A stretch of 64,000 nt of DNA from Hahellaceae bacterium (GCA_024234505.1 JACKOD010000004.1:62001-126000), one strand, 5' to 3'; shown: positions 18,311 to 27,273, counted from the first letter of the stretch. Notes: generated by a model not told the origin, from the letters alone. Made by a program: numbers and translations.

Positions 18311-18631
18311 TCAGGTTTTATCAGTAAATGGAAAGCGATTACGCCAGCACATATAAAGTAATGGGCCGACGGTGGCGAATATCAGTGTAATCCCCATAAA
18401 GGGCAGTAAGGATGCCGTCGATTGCGCGTTTTTCCGGTTGTCGTCAATCATCCAAAGCACCAACAGGACATTGGCCAGATAGAGATCCAAAACCAGTTGC
18501 AGGGTGTCGTTGCGTTGTAGCATTTCTTGCCCGAATTCGAGCAGTGAGGCTTTTTCAGTTAGCATGACGCCCAATGTGAAGAGCATAAAAGCGCCCAGTA
18601 CCAGCGTAAATGCGATGCGATAGTGATTCAT
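18311..18631 (-). CDS. Small integral membrane protein, DUF2834-like
   Basis: Protein of 106 residues with three hydrophobic segments (IAFTLVLGAFMLFTLGVML, LYLANVLLVLWMI, LLPFMGITLIFATVGPLLYMCW). The pattern of a D-L-Y start to the second helix, then W-x-I-D-D-x-R, then a G-P/LPLLY C-terminal helix, is that of DUF2834. Function unknown. Divergent from the XRE regulator at 18754. Confidence 0.6.
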   Translation of the reverse strand: MNHYRIAFTLVLGAFMLFTLGVMLTEKASLLEFGQEMLQRNDTLQLVLDLYLANVLLVLWMIDDNRKNAQSTASLLPFMGITLIFATVGPLLYMCWRNRFPFTDKT

Positions 18632-18753
18632 TGCGTTTCCTTTCCTGTGTCGTGGCTGTTGGAAAACAGGTTATCGCTTGGGAGCCGATATGGCACTTCC
18701 CTTTCAGGTAATATAAGACAGATTCTTTTAATCTATTCCTTCAGGAGCCAAGG

Positions 18754-19554
18754 GTGCCACACCTCGTTACTCACAACGCCAATGCCTTCGGAAGCCGCTT
18801 GAAATACTGGCGCAAACAAGCCGGGTTGAGTCAGCTTCAGTTTGCCTGCAAGGCTGAAGTGTCGCCGCGCCATCTTTCGTTTTTGGAAACTGGCCGCTCG
18901 CGTCCCAACGCGGCGATCGTTTTGCAGCTTTCCGAGTGTTTGCAATTGCCGCTCAGGGAGCAAAACGAATTGTTGCGCCTGGCTGGGCTGGCGCCTGCGT
19001 TTCCTGACCAGGATTTTTCGCAAACCGAACTCGAACCTTATCGGCACGCAATACAGCGGATGTTGCAGAAACATAATCCCTTTCCTGCCTGGTCGCTCAA
19101 CCGCTGGGGAGACGTGATCGAAGCCAATGAAACGGCGCAACGGTTGTTTCCTGCGTTAAGGCAGGCCGGTGTGAATCTGTATCAGAGTTTTATGCAGAAT
19201 AACGAATGGAAGCGTGTTATCGAAAACTGGGAGGAAGTTGCACAAGCCGCTTTTCAACATTTGCTCAAAGATGCGGCCCGTTATCCGCATGATCGCAAGC
19301 TGTCGGATATGATCGAAGCGATGTACGCATTGTTAGGTTCGTCGAAGCCTGCGGAGTCAGCGCCGCAGGGGCCGGGTATTTTGACGCAATTAAATGTGAA
19401 TGGTCAGACGTTGGAGATGACTACCCTGGTCGCACAATTTGGGCCGGTAACTGATGTGTTTTTGTCGGAACTGAAAGTCGAATTGATGTATCCGGTGAGT
19501 GTTGAAGGTGAGCGTGTTTTGAAAGCATGGCAAACCGCTGTTGTGTCTGATTGA
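18754..19554 (+). CDS. XRE-family regulator with MmyB-type ligand-binding domain
   Basis: Transcription regulator of 266 residues. Residues about 12-65 form a helix-turn-helix (FGSRLKYWRKQAGLSQLQFACKAEVSPRHLSFLETGRSRPN), followed by the PAS-like ligand-binding domain of MmyB regulators (LQKHNPFPAWSLNRWGDVIEANETAQRLF; NGQTLEMTTLVAQFGPVTDVFLSELKVELMYP). GTG start with AGGAG at 18743-18747. MmyB relatives bind fatty acids and often control a neighbouring oxidoreductase; here the divergent neighbour is the DUF2834-like gene. Confidence 0.9.
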   Translation: MPHLVTHNANAFGSRLKYWRKQAGLSQLQFACKAEVSPRHLSFLETGRSRPNAAIVLQLSECLQLPLREQNELLRLAGLAPAFPDQDFSQTELEPYRHAIQRMLQKHNPFPAWSLNRWGDVIEANETAQRLFPALRQAGVNLYQSFMQNNEWKRVIENWEEVAQAAFQHLLKDAARYPHDRKLSDMIEAMYALLGSSKPAESAPQGPGILTQLNVNGQTLEMTTLVAQFGPVTDVFLSELKVELMYPVSVEGERVLKAWQTAVVSD

Positions 19555-19601
19555 CTCAGTGGCAGTACGACATGCTTTGTGCGTTGTCACCGTATATTTT
19601 G

Positions 19602-20528
19602 CTAAGCCTTCGGCTTAAACTCGCGTTCGATGCCATGTCGGGCAAGAAGTTGCCAATAGGGGTCACTGCCGCGAAGGTTTTCCAGCAAGGGTTCATCCTT
19701 GGCATCTTCGGCGTAATGACTGGCTTGCTGGATGGCCTGTTCCAGATAGCTCATTGCCAGATCCAATGATTCTTGCAGGGCGTGCGCGCAGGCCAGTTGA
19801 TAAAACGCGTGACCGTGTTGCGGGTTCTGCTGTAAGGCCAGTTCGCACAGATTAATGGCCCACTGGATTTGATGCAGCTCCAGCGCGGCATCGGCCTTAT
19901 AGGTCAAGGCCTCTGTGTCGAGGGGACGGATGGCCATAATCTGATCATAAATAGCGATCTTGTTTTTAGGGTTTTGCTCTTGGCTCGCGCGTAGCCAGAG
20001 TGCATGTATTTCCTGGGTTTTTTCGATAGCGTCCGCGTTTTCGCTAATCTCGTCGGATTTGGTGCGCAGCACTTCTTCCAGGCCTTTTAAGCGCGTTTCG
20101 TAGGTCTTTACCAGTTCGTTGACCTCTTCCGTGACCAGATGTTGCGCCTTGGCTTTAATATCTTTGACCGAGTTGTAGCCTACCAGTAATAAAATAGAAC
20201 TCGCGCCGGCAATCAGATAAAAAAAGTAAGTCACGGCATCCGTCATGTAGCGCACTGAACGGTCGGCCATGTTGAGTTCAGTGCGTGAGTATCGATTCAT
20301 GAGTTCGCTGCGTAGACGCTCGTAATCCATTCGCAATTGTCTTACTTCATCCAGTAAATAGCGTTCGGTAAACGGCGAGTACATGGGCTTGTCCAGCGTC
20401 TCGATGGTTTCGCTGAGCTTTTGCAGGCGGGGGCCGTCCGGTGTGGATTGGTCCGTGTCGGCAGCGAATGCCGGTGCTGCCGCTAGCAGACAGGCCAGCA
20501 GCAGCGTTCGCAGGGTTAGGCCGCGCAT
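19602..20528 (-). CDS. TPR-repeat membrane protein at the end of the ectoine operon
   Basis: Protein of 308 residues: signal peptide (LTLRTLLLACLLAAAPAFAA), a periplasmic helical part, one membrane helix (VTYFFYLIAGASSILLLVGY), a coiled coil (LVKTYETRLKGLEEVLRTKSDEISENADAIE), and C-terminal tetratricopeptide repeats (ALTYKADAALELHQIQWAINLCELALQQNPQHGHAFYQLACAHALQESLDLAMSYLEQAI). Its start overlaps the end of ask by 13 bases, so it is probably translated with the ectoine genes. Its function is unknown; a link to osmoadaptation is inferred from position only. Confidence 0.75.
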   Translation of the reverse strand: MRGLTLRTLLLACLLAAAPAFAADTDQSTPDGPRLQKLSETIETLDKPMYSPFTERYLLDEVRQLRMDYERLRSELMNRYSRTELNMADRSVRYMTDAVTYFFYLIAGASSILLLVGYNSVKDIKAKAQHLVTEEVNELVKTYETRLKGLEEVLRTKSDEISENADAIEKTQEIHALWLRASQEQNPKNKIAIYDQIMAIRPLDTEALTYKADAALELHQIQWAINLCELALQQNPQHGHAFYQLACAHALQESLDLAMSYLEQAIQQASHYAEDAKDEPLLENLRGSDPYWQLLARHGIEREFKPKA

Positions 20529-21964
20529 ATGGCGACCCCGTGATTATGGGGTTCTACCAGGCACTGATGAAGTGCACAAATGGCACGAGTATAGTTTTCT
20601 GGCGCGATGACAAATTGCATATCCACCTGACGCATGGACTGGTGTACCGCTAAAATGCTGATGCCGGCGTTAGCCAGCGCTGTGACCGTTTTGGCCAGAA
20701 TTCCTGGCGCCTGCATATCGCTGCCCAGTGCCGAGACAATGGAAACCTCCTGACTACTGATATCTGCCGAAGGAAAGCTGGCATGCAGTTCCTTTAATAC
20801 TCGACGGATGGTTTTCAAATTGGCCGCGACAAAGTGCGTAATGGTGTTGGCATTGATATCTTTGGCGATGACTTTGGCTTTAAAGCGCTTGAGTGCGGCC
20901 AGAATCTGTTCGTCGTATCCGAATCGGCCCACCATGTCCTGATCGAAGACAGCGATGGCAAACACTTGCTCCCGACCGGCAATGATTTCTACACAGGCGT
21001 CCTGACTGACATAGTCAGACGTAATGAGCGTGCCATTGTGCTCAGGTTCGAAAGTGTTTTTGACCCGTAAGTCGATGCCTTGCTGGCGAAGCCCTTTAGC
21101 GGCCTGGGGATGGATAGCTTCCATGCCCAGGTTGGAGAGCTGGTCTGCAATGTCGTAGTTGGTGCGGCCAATGGGTACCACTTTTTCGTCACCAACCAGA
21201 CGAGGGTCGGCGCTGCTCAGGTGGTATTCCTTGTGGATGATGGCTTCACATGCCTTACTGATGACAGCAACGCGGCTAAAGGTCATCTCGCTATAGCCCC
21301 GGTCGAAACTGTGCATTAAACCGCCATCACATTGAGCGTAACCGGTGATGATGGGTAGTTCATTGCTAAAGTCGATATCTGCCAACCCGTCCTGAATACG
21401 TTCATCCAGCGTGAGCTTGCGATCGTCCTGCCAGCCACTTAAATCGACCAGACGGGCACGAATACCTTCTGATTGAAGCAGTAAAACGGTATTGAGCGCG
21501 CTATGGACTTCGCCCAGTGAGGCAAGCAGCTCACGAACGGTCTGGAGGTGATCGTCCAGTTTGAAATGGCCACTGCTGCACAGGCGGCGCAAATCCAGCA
21601 GGCAACTTTCAATGCCGGCAATACGTTGACTGATCATGTTATTGGCTTGGGCGCGTCTGAAGGTGTCGTGAATCAACTCGGCATTTTTAGTCAGCATGGC
21701 TTCGCGTACTTGCCCAAGTGCCTGTTGCCACGCCTCGTTGGACTCGCCGCTGGCATAACGTCCGTAAACGCCGGGTTCGCCACTGCGCTTGTGTTCAAGT
21801 AGCCGGTCGGTCATACCGCTATAGGCGGATACAACAAATAACCGCTGATAGGGGGTCGTCAGGGTCGGATTAAGAAATATATTATCTCTGACTACTTTGT
21901 ACTGGCTCATCGACGTGCCGCCGATTTTTTCTACTGTATGTCCGTGATTGTCTACCGTCGACAT
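20516..21964 (-). CDS. ask: Aspartate kinase of the ectoine pathway (Ask_Ect)
   Basis: Phosphorylates L-aspartate, the first step toward aspartate semialdehyde and ectoine. The 482 residues carry the kinase start VEKIGGTSM, the substrate region FDRGYSEMTFSRVAVI, and two C-terminal ACT domains (VSQDACVEIIAGREQVFAIAVFD; VSIVSALGSDMQAPGILAKTVTALANAGISILAVHQS). Aspartokinases embedded in ectABC operons form a distinct feedback-relaxed group. ATG 21964 behind AGGAGA is chosen over the longer frame from 22009. It is 48 bases from ectC. Confidence 0.93.
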   Translation of the reverse strand: MSTVDNHGHTVEKIGGTSMSQYKVVRDNIFLNPTLTTPYQRLFVVSAYSGMTDRLLEHKRSGEPGVYGRYASGESNEAWQQALGQVREAMLTKNAELIHDTFRRAQANNMISQRIAGIESCLLDLRRLCSSGHFKLDDHLQTVRELLASLGEVHSALNTVLLLQSEGIRARLVDLSGWQDDRKLTLDERIQDGLADIDFSNELPIITGYAQCDGGLMHSFDRGYSEMTFSRVAVISKACEAIIHKEYHLSSADPRLVGDEKVVPIGRTNYDIADQLSNLGMEAIHPQAAKGLRQQGIDLRVKNTFEPEHNGTLITSDYVSQDACVEIIAGREQVFAIAVFDQDMVGRFGYDEQILAALKRFKAKVIAKDINANTITHFVAANLKTIRRVLKELHASFPSADISSQEVSIVSALGSDMQAPGILAKTVTALANAGISILAVHQSMRQVDMQFVIAPENYTRAICALHQCLVEPHNHGVAICAA

Positions 21965-22012
21965 GCGGTCTCCTGTTTGCAAATTTAGCGGGAATGCCGG
22001 TTGTTGCACGGA

Positions 22013-22411
22013 TTAGTCCGAAACCACTTCTGCTTCTAGCGGGTAGGCGCCGTCGGCGTTGTGTACTTCCTTGCCATTGAGTGGCGGGTTAAACACACAG
22101 GCCAGTTCAAGCTCTTCTTCTGCGCGCAACAGGTGCAGATCATGCTTATCCAGAATGTAAATCGTACCGGGTAAAATAGGGTGGATCTCTCCACTGTCGA
22201 GCGATTCGATTTCGCCTTTACCGCGAATGCAATACACCGACTCCAAATGGTTCTGGTAGTGAATACGGGTTTCGGTATGGGCAAAAATGCGCGTAATGTG
22301 GAAGGAAAACCCCATATTGTCGTTTTTTAACAATAGTCGGGTGCTTTCCCACGTCGCACTTTCTACTCGGCGGTTGGTTTCTCGGGCTTCTTTCAGTGTG
22401 CGTACAATCAT
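22013..22411 (-). CDS. ectC: L-ectoine synthase
   Basis: Cyclises N-gamma-acetyl-diaminobutyrate to ectoine. The 132-residue cupin starts MIVRTLKEARETNRRVE and shows ECTC hallmarks: GFSFHITRIFAHTETRIHYQNHLESVYCIRGKGEIE and IYILDKHDLHLLRAEEELELACVFNPPLNGKEVH. The open frame extends upstream to 22567 into ectB, but the ATG at 22411 has AAGGAGG in front and gives the family length. Confidence 0.97.
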   Translation of the reverse strand: MIVRTLKEARETNRRVESATWESTRLLLKNDNMGFSFHITRIFAHTETRIHYQNHLESVYCIRGKGEIESLDSGEIHPILPGTIYILDKHDLHLLRAEEELELACVFNPPLNGKEVHNADGAYPLEAEVVSD

Positions 22412-22449
22412 GTCTTTAACCTCCTTGCCAGGTTGAATATCCGATGGGG

Positions 22450-23730
22450 TTAGCCCGCCTTGTTCAGCGCGCTGCTTTGCTGTCCGAACACTTCGGCAAA
22501 GCTGCTTTCGAGAATATCCAGTCCCTGGGTTAACTCTGCATGGGTAATGGTCAGAGGACACAAACACTTGACAACCTGACCTTCGGAACCTGCGGTCTCA
22601 ACCATCAAGCCCTGACTGAAAGCATGGCGGCAAATCTTTTCGGCAATTTCGCCGTTTTGACAGCGAATACCCTGCATCAATCCACGACCTTTGTGCTGCA
22701 AACGCGTGACGCCATAGCGATCACAAATGCGCTTGAAGCGCTGACTTAGCAGTGCCGCCTTTTCTTTAACTTCATTTTGAAACTGGTCATCCCCCCAGTA
22801 TTTTTCGAGTGCTGCGGTTGCCGTCACGAACGCGTGATTGTTGCCGCGGAACGTGCCGTTGTGCTCGCCCGGCTCCCATTGATCCAGTTCGCGACGAATC
22901 AAAGTGATGGCCATGGGGAGGCCGTAACCGCTCAGAGATTTGGACAGAGTAATGATGTCGGGTGAAATCCCGGCGCCTTCGAAGCTGAAAAAGGTGCCGG
23001 TGCGACCGCAACCCGCCTGAATGTCATCCACGATCAACAGAATATCGTGTGACCGACAAATGCTTTGTAATTCTTTCAACCAGCCTGTCGAAGCCGTATT
23101 CAGACCGCCTTCGCCCTGTACTACTTCGACAATAACGGCCGCCGGCATATCCACGCCGCTGGATGCATCGTTAAGGGTTTTCTTCAATAGCGCGAGCGTG
23201 TTGACGTCACTGCCCAGATAGCCCGCATAGGGCATGCGTGTTACACCGCTCAGGGGTAAGCCTGCGGAACCACGATGATGCTGGTTGCCGGTCAGGGCCA
23301 GCGCCCCGAGCGTTACGCCGTGAAATCCGTTGGTGAAGGCAATGACATTGTGGCGTCCGGTCACCTTGCGGGCAATTTTCAACGCGGCTTCAACGGCGTT
23401 GGCACCGGTGGGACCGGTAAACTGTACCACGTGGTCAAGGCCGCGAGGCTCCAGAATCCGTGTTTTGAACGCGGTAAGGAATCGGGCCTTGGCGTCGGTA
23501 TGCATATCCAGACCATGGGTAATGCCGTCGCGTTGAATGTATTCGATCAGCGCTTCTTTTAAGTGCGGGTTGTTGTGCCCGTAATTCAGTGACCCTGCGC
23601 CGGCAAGAAAATCGATGTAGGCATTGCCTTCGCAATCAAAAATACGTGCACCTTCGGCGCGATTGAAGACGACGGGAAACGAGCGGGCATAAGTTTGAAC
23701 GTTCGATTCCTGTTGCTTAAAAATATCCAT
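22450..23730 (-). CDS. ectB: Diaminobutyrate-2-oxoglutarate transaminase
   Basis: PLP enzyme converting aspartate semialdehyde to L-2,4-diaminobutyrate. The 426 residues start MDIFKQQESNVQTYARSFPV and contain FLAGAGSLNYGHNNP, the PLP-binding block FTNGFHGVTLGALALTGN, DDIQAGCGRTG and the Schiff-base lysine in LSKSLSGYGLP. It lies 38 bases upstream of ectC and 75 bases downstream of ectA. Confidence 0.97.
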   Translation of the reverse strand: MDIFKQQESNVQTYARSFPVVFNRAEGARIFDCEGNAYIDFLAGAGSLNYGHNNPHLKEALIEYIQRDGITHGLDMHTDAKARFLTAFKTRILEPRGLDHVVQFTGPTGANAVEAALKIARKVTGRHNVIAFTNGFHGVTLGALALTGNQHHRGSAGLPLSGVTRMPYAGYLGSDVNTLALLKKTLNDASSGVDMPAAVIVEVVQGEGGLNTASTGWLKELQSICRSHDILLIVDDIQAGCGRTGTFFSFEGAGISPDIITLSKSLSGYGLPMAITLIRRELDQWEPGEHNGTFRGNNHAFVTATAALEKYWGDDQFQNEVKEKAALLSQRFKRICDRYGVTRLQHKGRGLMQGIRCQNGEIAEKICRHAFSQGLMVETAGSEGQVVKCLCPLTITHAELTQGLDILESSFAEVFGQQSSALNKAG

Positions 23731-23805
23731 CTCAGGGGCTCCTGATTTAAATGTCAGAGTTATAGAAAAAAGTGGGAAAGTGATTTAGAAATTCATCTGT
23801 CACGA

Positions 23806-24372
23806 CTATTCGGGTTGGCAGAAGGGGCCAATACGCATGACGAGCTCTTCGTCATGTAAATTTTGAAAGTGTGTCTGTCGCCCAAACATGACTTCACTCT
23901 GCCAGGGCGCATTCAGCGATGCCGCCAGTGACTTGAAAAGCGACCAGGACGCCAGATTGTCCGGGGTAATGGTTGTTTCCAGGTGAGCGACCGGGTGGTG
24001 TGTATTGAGTCGACGGATCAGTGCAAGAAGCATTTGCTTGGCGAGACCTTTTCCACGAGCCTGCTCAGCAACCGCCACCTGCCAGATAAAAAGGGTTTCC
24101 GGGGATTCTGGCAGCCGGTATCCAGAAATAAAGCCGACCAGTGTATCGCCTGTCATGGCCTTAATGCTGCTTTGTGCAAAGTGCGTGCACTGCAGCAAGT
24201 TGCAGTAAAGCGAATTCGGATCAAGAGGAGGGGTGTTTGCGATGAGCGCATGGACTGCCGCCCCATCGGTGCTTTCAGGCACACACAGCGTGATCTCTTT
24301 CTGGGGTGAATGTATCGAACCCGGAGATTCATTTGGCGCGGCGCCCTGCGTATTACTAAGTGTTATTGTCAT
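23806..24372 (-). CDS. ectA: Diaminobutyrate acetyltransferase
   Basis: GNAT-fold enzyme that N-acetylates diaminobutyrate. The 188-residue product has PPLDPNSLYCNLLQCTHFAQSS, the EctA signature, and the acetyl-CoA pocket VAEQARGKGLAKQML. An extra ATG at 24435 would add 21 residues, but it falls in the leader hairpin and has no binding site; 24372 is preferred although its own Shine-Dalgarno (GAAG) is weak. First gene of the operon. Confidence 0.94.
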   Translation of the reverse strand: MTITLSNTQGAAPNESPGSIHSPQKEITLCVPESTDGAAVHALIANTPPLDPNSLYCNLLQCTHFAQSSIKAMTGDTLVGFISGYRLPESPETLFIWQVAVAEQARGKGLAKQMLLALIRRLNTHHPVAHLETTITPDNLASWSLFKSLAASLNAPWQSEVMFGRQTHFQNLHDEELVMRIGPFCQPE

Positions 24373-24434
24373 ATGTCTTCGTATTTGTTGATTAATGCTT
24401 AGATCACGAATGAAAATGAAGCTTTTTAATTCCA

Positions 24435-24460
24435 TTTTTACGCGACTTTTAGCGTAAAAA
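24435..24460 (-). promoter_or_regulatory. 9-bp inverted repeat in the ectA leader
   Basis: TTTTTACGC (24435-24443) and GCGTAAAAA (24452-24460) form a perfect hairpin with an 8-base loop between the operator region and the ectA start, probably in the transcribed leader. It could be an RNA structure or a further protein-binding dyad. Confidence 0.45.
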
Positions 24461-24472
24461 GCAGGTGTTAAA

Positions 24473-24503
24473 TATATAGCACTAAATAATAGTACACTAA
24501 TTA
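24473..24503 (-). promoter_or_regulatory. Putative EctR operator and ectA promoter
   Basis: Two adjoining elements resemble the EctR1 operator I recall from Methylomicrobium alcaliphilum (half-sites TATTTAGT and ACTATATA, 2-bp spacer; complement TATATAGT-AC-ACTAAATA). At 24486-24503 the central TAGTACACTA is identical; at 24473-24488 TATATAGC joins ACTAAATA with no spacer. On the minus strand a weak -35 (TTAGTG) and -10 (TATATA) with a 16-base spacer overlap this block, so a bound EctR would block the ect promoter. Confidence 0.55.
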
Positions 24504-24561
24504 AATAAGAAAAGAAAAATTGTGTGAATTTTGATCTTTAAAACTGCATGGAGCTATTTCA

Positions 24562-24600
24562 TACCTTGTAGCGACTGTTGTTCTACCCGGTTACAAGGTA
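24562..24600. repeat. Inverted repeat TACCTTGTA / TACAAGGTA in the ectA-ectR gap
   Basis: Perfect 9-bp arms at 24562-24570 and 24592-24600, 21 bases apart, so half-site centres are 30 bp apart, about three helical turns. It lies about 50 bases before the ectR start and so may be an autoregulatory or activator site. Confidence 0.5.
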
Positions 24601-24651
24601 ATATGTATTGAGTTGTAAATAAGTTGAGTATGAACTTTTCGGGGAGGCAGT

Positions 24652-25170
24652 ATGGTTTTGGACGCAATGGCTGGGGATGTGTTAATCGCGTTGCGAAGAA
24701 TTATCCGGGCCACCGATATACATTCTCGCTCGCTCATAAAGAGTACAGGGTTAACGGCGCCCCAGCTTTTGGTGCTGCAAACCTTAAGTCGCCATGGCGA
24801 GAGTACGATTGGTGTATTGGCAAAAGCGGTGACGTTGAGTCAGGCGACGGTGACGACCATTATCGATCGGCTGGAAGCCCGGGAGCTGGTAAAGCGTATC
24901 CGGGGAGATGAGGATAAACGTAAGGTTTTTGTGGTATTGACACTTAAGGGTCAGGCAGCGATTGCTTCTGCGCCGACGCCCTTGCAGGAAGGGTTTGTGA
25001 AAAAGTTTGCCGAGCTGAAAGACTGGGAGCAATCCCTGATTCTGAGTTCATTACAGCGTGTGGCGGCAATGATGGGGGCGGATCAAATGGATGCGGCGCC
25101 TTATCTGGAGGTAGGCGCGCTCGTGCAGCAAGAAGATGTGTCGACCCTGCCGATAAAATCCGTTCGCTAG
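24652..25170 (+). CDS. ectR: MarR-family regulator EctR
   Basis: MarR-type repressor of 172 residues divergent from ectA, the standard place for ectR. Winged-helix core: STGLTAPQLLVLQTLSRHGESTIGVLAKAVTLSQATVTTIIDRLEARELVKRIRGDEDKRKVFVVLT. A GGGGAGG binding site precedes the ATG. Known EctR proteins repress ectABC-ask at low salinity; the same role is inferred here from synteny and the operator-like sequence. Confidence 0.9.
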   Translation: MVLDAMAGDVLIALRRIIRATDIHSRSLIKSTGLTAPQLLVLQTLSRHGESTIGVLAKAVTLSQATVTTIIDRLEARELVKRIRGDEDKRKVFVVLTLKGQAAIASAPTPLQEGFVKKFAELKDWEQSLILSSLQRVAAMMGADQMDAAPYLEVGALVQQEDVSTLPIKSVR

Positions 25171-25203
25171 GGTGAGTCGACCTTTTTCCTTTAAGCTCAG
25201 TGT

Positions 25204-26763
25204 TTAATTCAGACTGAGTTTAAAACCGATACGATTCAGATAATTTGCTTCGGCTTCCAGATCGGCCCGGGTGAGCGGATTTTCCTGCAGCCAGTCTTCA
25301 CTCAGAAATAACTCGATACGGGCCTTGTCTACCTTGATGGTGAACTCCGGGTGGCCTTCGTCTGTGCGTGAATGGTTAAACAGGGCAGCGAGCCGCATCA
25401 GAACACTTAATTTGATCAGGTGCTGGCGAAGCGAGGGGGGCGCCTCGACAAAAATTTCAGGGATGATTTTGCGTCGGTGGCCACGAATCAGAATGGCCAT
25501 GCCAATCTGGGTTTGCTTACTGAAACCGGCCATGTCGGAATGCTGGATAATGTACGCGCCATGCTTGTGGTATTGCGTGTGCGAAATCATGAGGCCCACT
25601 TCATGAAGTCGGCAAGACCAGCGCAACAGCTCCGCAAAGTGACTATGAGTCAGGCACCAGTCTTTGGCGACCTGTTGCAGTGTGTAAAGGGCGGTTTGCT
25701 CGACCGCGAGCGCATGTGATTTATCTACGTGATAACGTTCTTGCATGGCTGAAATAGAGCGTTCCCGAACATCTTCATGCTGTATTCTGCCCAGCATGTC
25801 ATAGATCAAACCTTCACGAAGTGCGCCATCCGAGAATGTCATGCGTTCTATGCCCAGTACCTCAAAGCAGGCATAGAGAATGGCGAATCCTGCCGGAAAA
25901 ATGCTGCAACGTTCTTTTTTTATTCCGAGTTCGGTGAGTTTGTCGATGTGACTGAGCTTGGGGAGTAATTCCAGCAGGTGATTCATTACCTGGGGGGTCA
26001 GTTCATCTTTATTCGGGTAGATGCTTTTTGCCGCAATCAGAACCGCTTTGATTGAGCCGGAAGAGCCGACGCAGCTGGTCCAGCCTAATTTACGATAGCT
26101 CTTTTTAATATTCAGCAGTTCACGCGAGGCCTGGGTGATCGCTTTCTTGAGATTTTCTTTGGCTATGTCGCCGTTCTCGAAAAAGCGTTCCCGATACGAT
26201 ACGCAGCCCATATGCAGGCTTTCCAGCGCTTTCGCCTCGAAGCGCTCGCCGATAATAAATTCGGTGCTGCCCCCGCCGATATCAATGACGAGTCGATTGC
26301 CATCGTCATCCGCCAGCAGGTGAGATACGCCGAGGTAGATCAGGCGAGCTTCTTCCCGGCCCGCGATGATTTCAACCGGATGTCCGAGGACGGCTTCGGC
26401 ACGCTCGATAAAGGTCTGGGAGTTCTTTGCAATACGTAAAGCGTTGGTGCCGACCACCTGTACGGCGCCCTGTGGTAAGCCCTTGATGCGCTGGGCGAAG
26501 CGACTTAAGCATTCCAGTCCGCGCTGTTGTGCTTCTTCGCTGAGTATTTGCTCGCTGTTGAGTCCGGCGGCCAACTGCACCTTTTCGCCGAGCTTATCAA
26601 TCGGGCGTACCTCACCGTGTTCTGTGCGACCCACAATCATGTGGAAACTGTTGGAACCCAGATCAATGGCAGCAACGGTCTGACTTTCAGTGGCCTGAGT
26701 CTCGGTCGTCTGGCTCTCGGTTGTCTGATTCTCGATATCAGGTTCTTGCGGCTTTACATCCAC
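25204..26763 (-). CDS. ppx: Exopolyphosphatase Ppx/GppA family
   Basis: Releases phosphate from polyphosphate ends (Ppx) or hydrolyses pppGpp (GppA). The 519-residue length and a C-terminal HD-type domain favour Ppx. The actin-like fold is clear: AAIDLGSNSFHMIVGR, VIDIGGGSTEFIIGE and SSGSIKAVL. The first 27 residues are a repetitive low-complexity stretch of TTES/TTET/ATES units, so the true start could be nearer residue 27. Divergent from trxA. Confidence 0.92.
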   Translation of the reverse strand: MDVKPQEPDIENQTTESQTTETQATESQTVAAIDLGSNSFHMIVGRTEHGEVRPIDKLGEKVQLAAGLNSEQILSEEAQQRGLECLSRFAQRIKGLPQGAVQVVGTNALRIAKNSQTFIERAEAVLGHPVEIIAGREEARLIYLGVSHLLADDDGNRLVIDIGGGSTEFIIGERFEAKALESLHMGCVSYRERFFENGDIAKENLKKAITQASRELLNIKKSYRKLGWTSCVGSSGSIKAVLIAAKSIYPNKDELTPQVMNHLLELLPKLSHIDKLTELGIKKERCSIFPAGFAILYACFEVLGIERMTFSDGALREGLIYDMLGRIQHEDVRERSISAMQERYHVDKSHALAVEQTALYTLQQVAKDWCLTHSHFAELLRWSCRLHEVGLMISHTQYHKHGAYIIQHSDMAGFSKQTQIGMAILIRGHRRKIIPEIFVEAPPSLRQHLIKLSVLMRLAALFNHSRTDEGHPEFTIKVDKARIELFLSEDWLQENPLTRADLEAEANYLNRIGFKLSLN

Positions 26764-26946
26764 GTCGCTTGAAATCCTCTAGCAAGGCTATATAGTAATG
26801 CGGTAATCATAAGCCAAACTTTGCAGATGCGACACCTAATCCATGTCAAAAAACTACGCTTTAAGTAGCGGCAGATTGGCGAAATTGAAAATACATAGAT
26901 TTCATTACGGATTACACCTAATTTTTCAACTGTGCGGGACAGCAAA

Positions 26947-27273
26947 ATGAGCGACAAAATCATCAATGTAACAGACGACACCTTCGAAGCAGAGGTTCTC
27001 CAGGCCGATTGCCCTGTACTGGTAGATTATTGGGCAGAATGGTGTGGCCCGTGCAAGATGATTGCGCCGGTGCTGGAAGAAATTGCGGATGAGTACGAAG
27101 GACGCCTGAAAATCTGCAAGCTGAACATCGACGAAAATGATCAGACGCCTCCAAAATTCAATATCCGTGGTATTCCTACGCTGATGCTGTTTAAAGGCGG
27201 AAATGTGGATGCCACTAAAGTGGGTGCGCTTTCCAAGTCACAACTGACAGCATTCATCAATAGCAACATCTAA
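26947..27273 (+). CDS. trxA: Thioredoxin
   Basis: Cytoplasmic disulfide reductase of 108 residues, with the active site WCGPCK (C33, C36), the buried D26-equivalent in VLVDYWAEW, and the cis-proline loop RGIPTLMLFKGG. ATG 26947 gives the usual N terminus MSDKIINVTD. A strong terminator follows, so the rho gene that often follows trxA is not in the transcript. Confidence 0.97.
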   Translation: MSDKIINVTDDTFEAEVLQADCPVLVDYWAEWCGPCKMIAPVLEEIADEYEGRLKICKLNIDENDQTPPKFNIRGIPTLMLFKGGNVDATKVGALSKSQLTAFINSNI

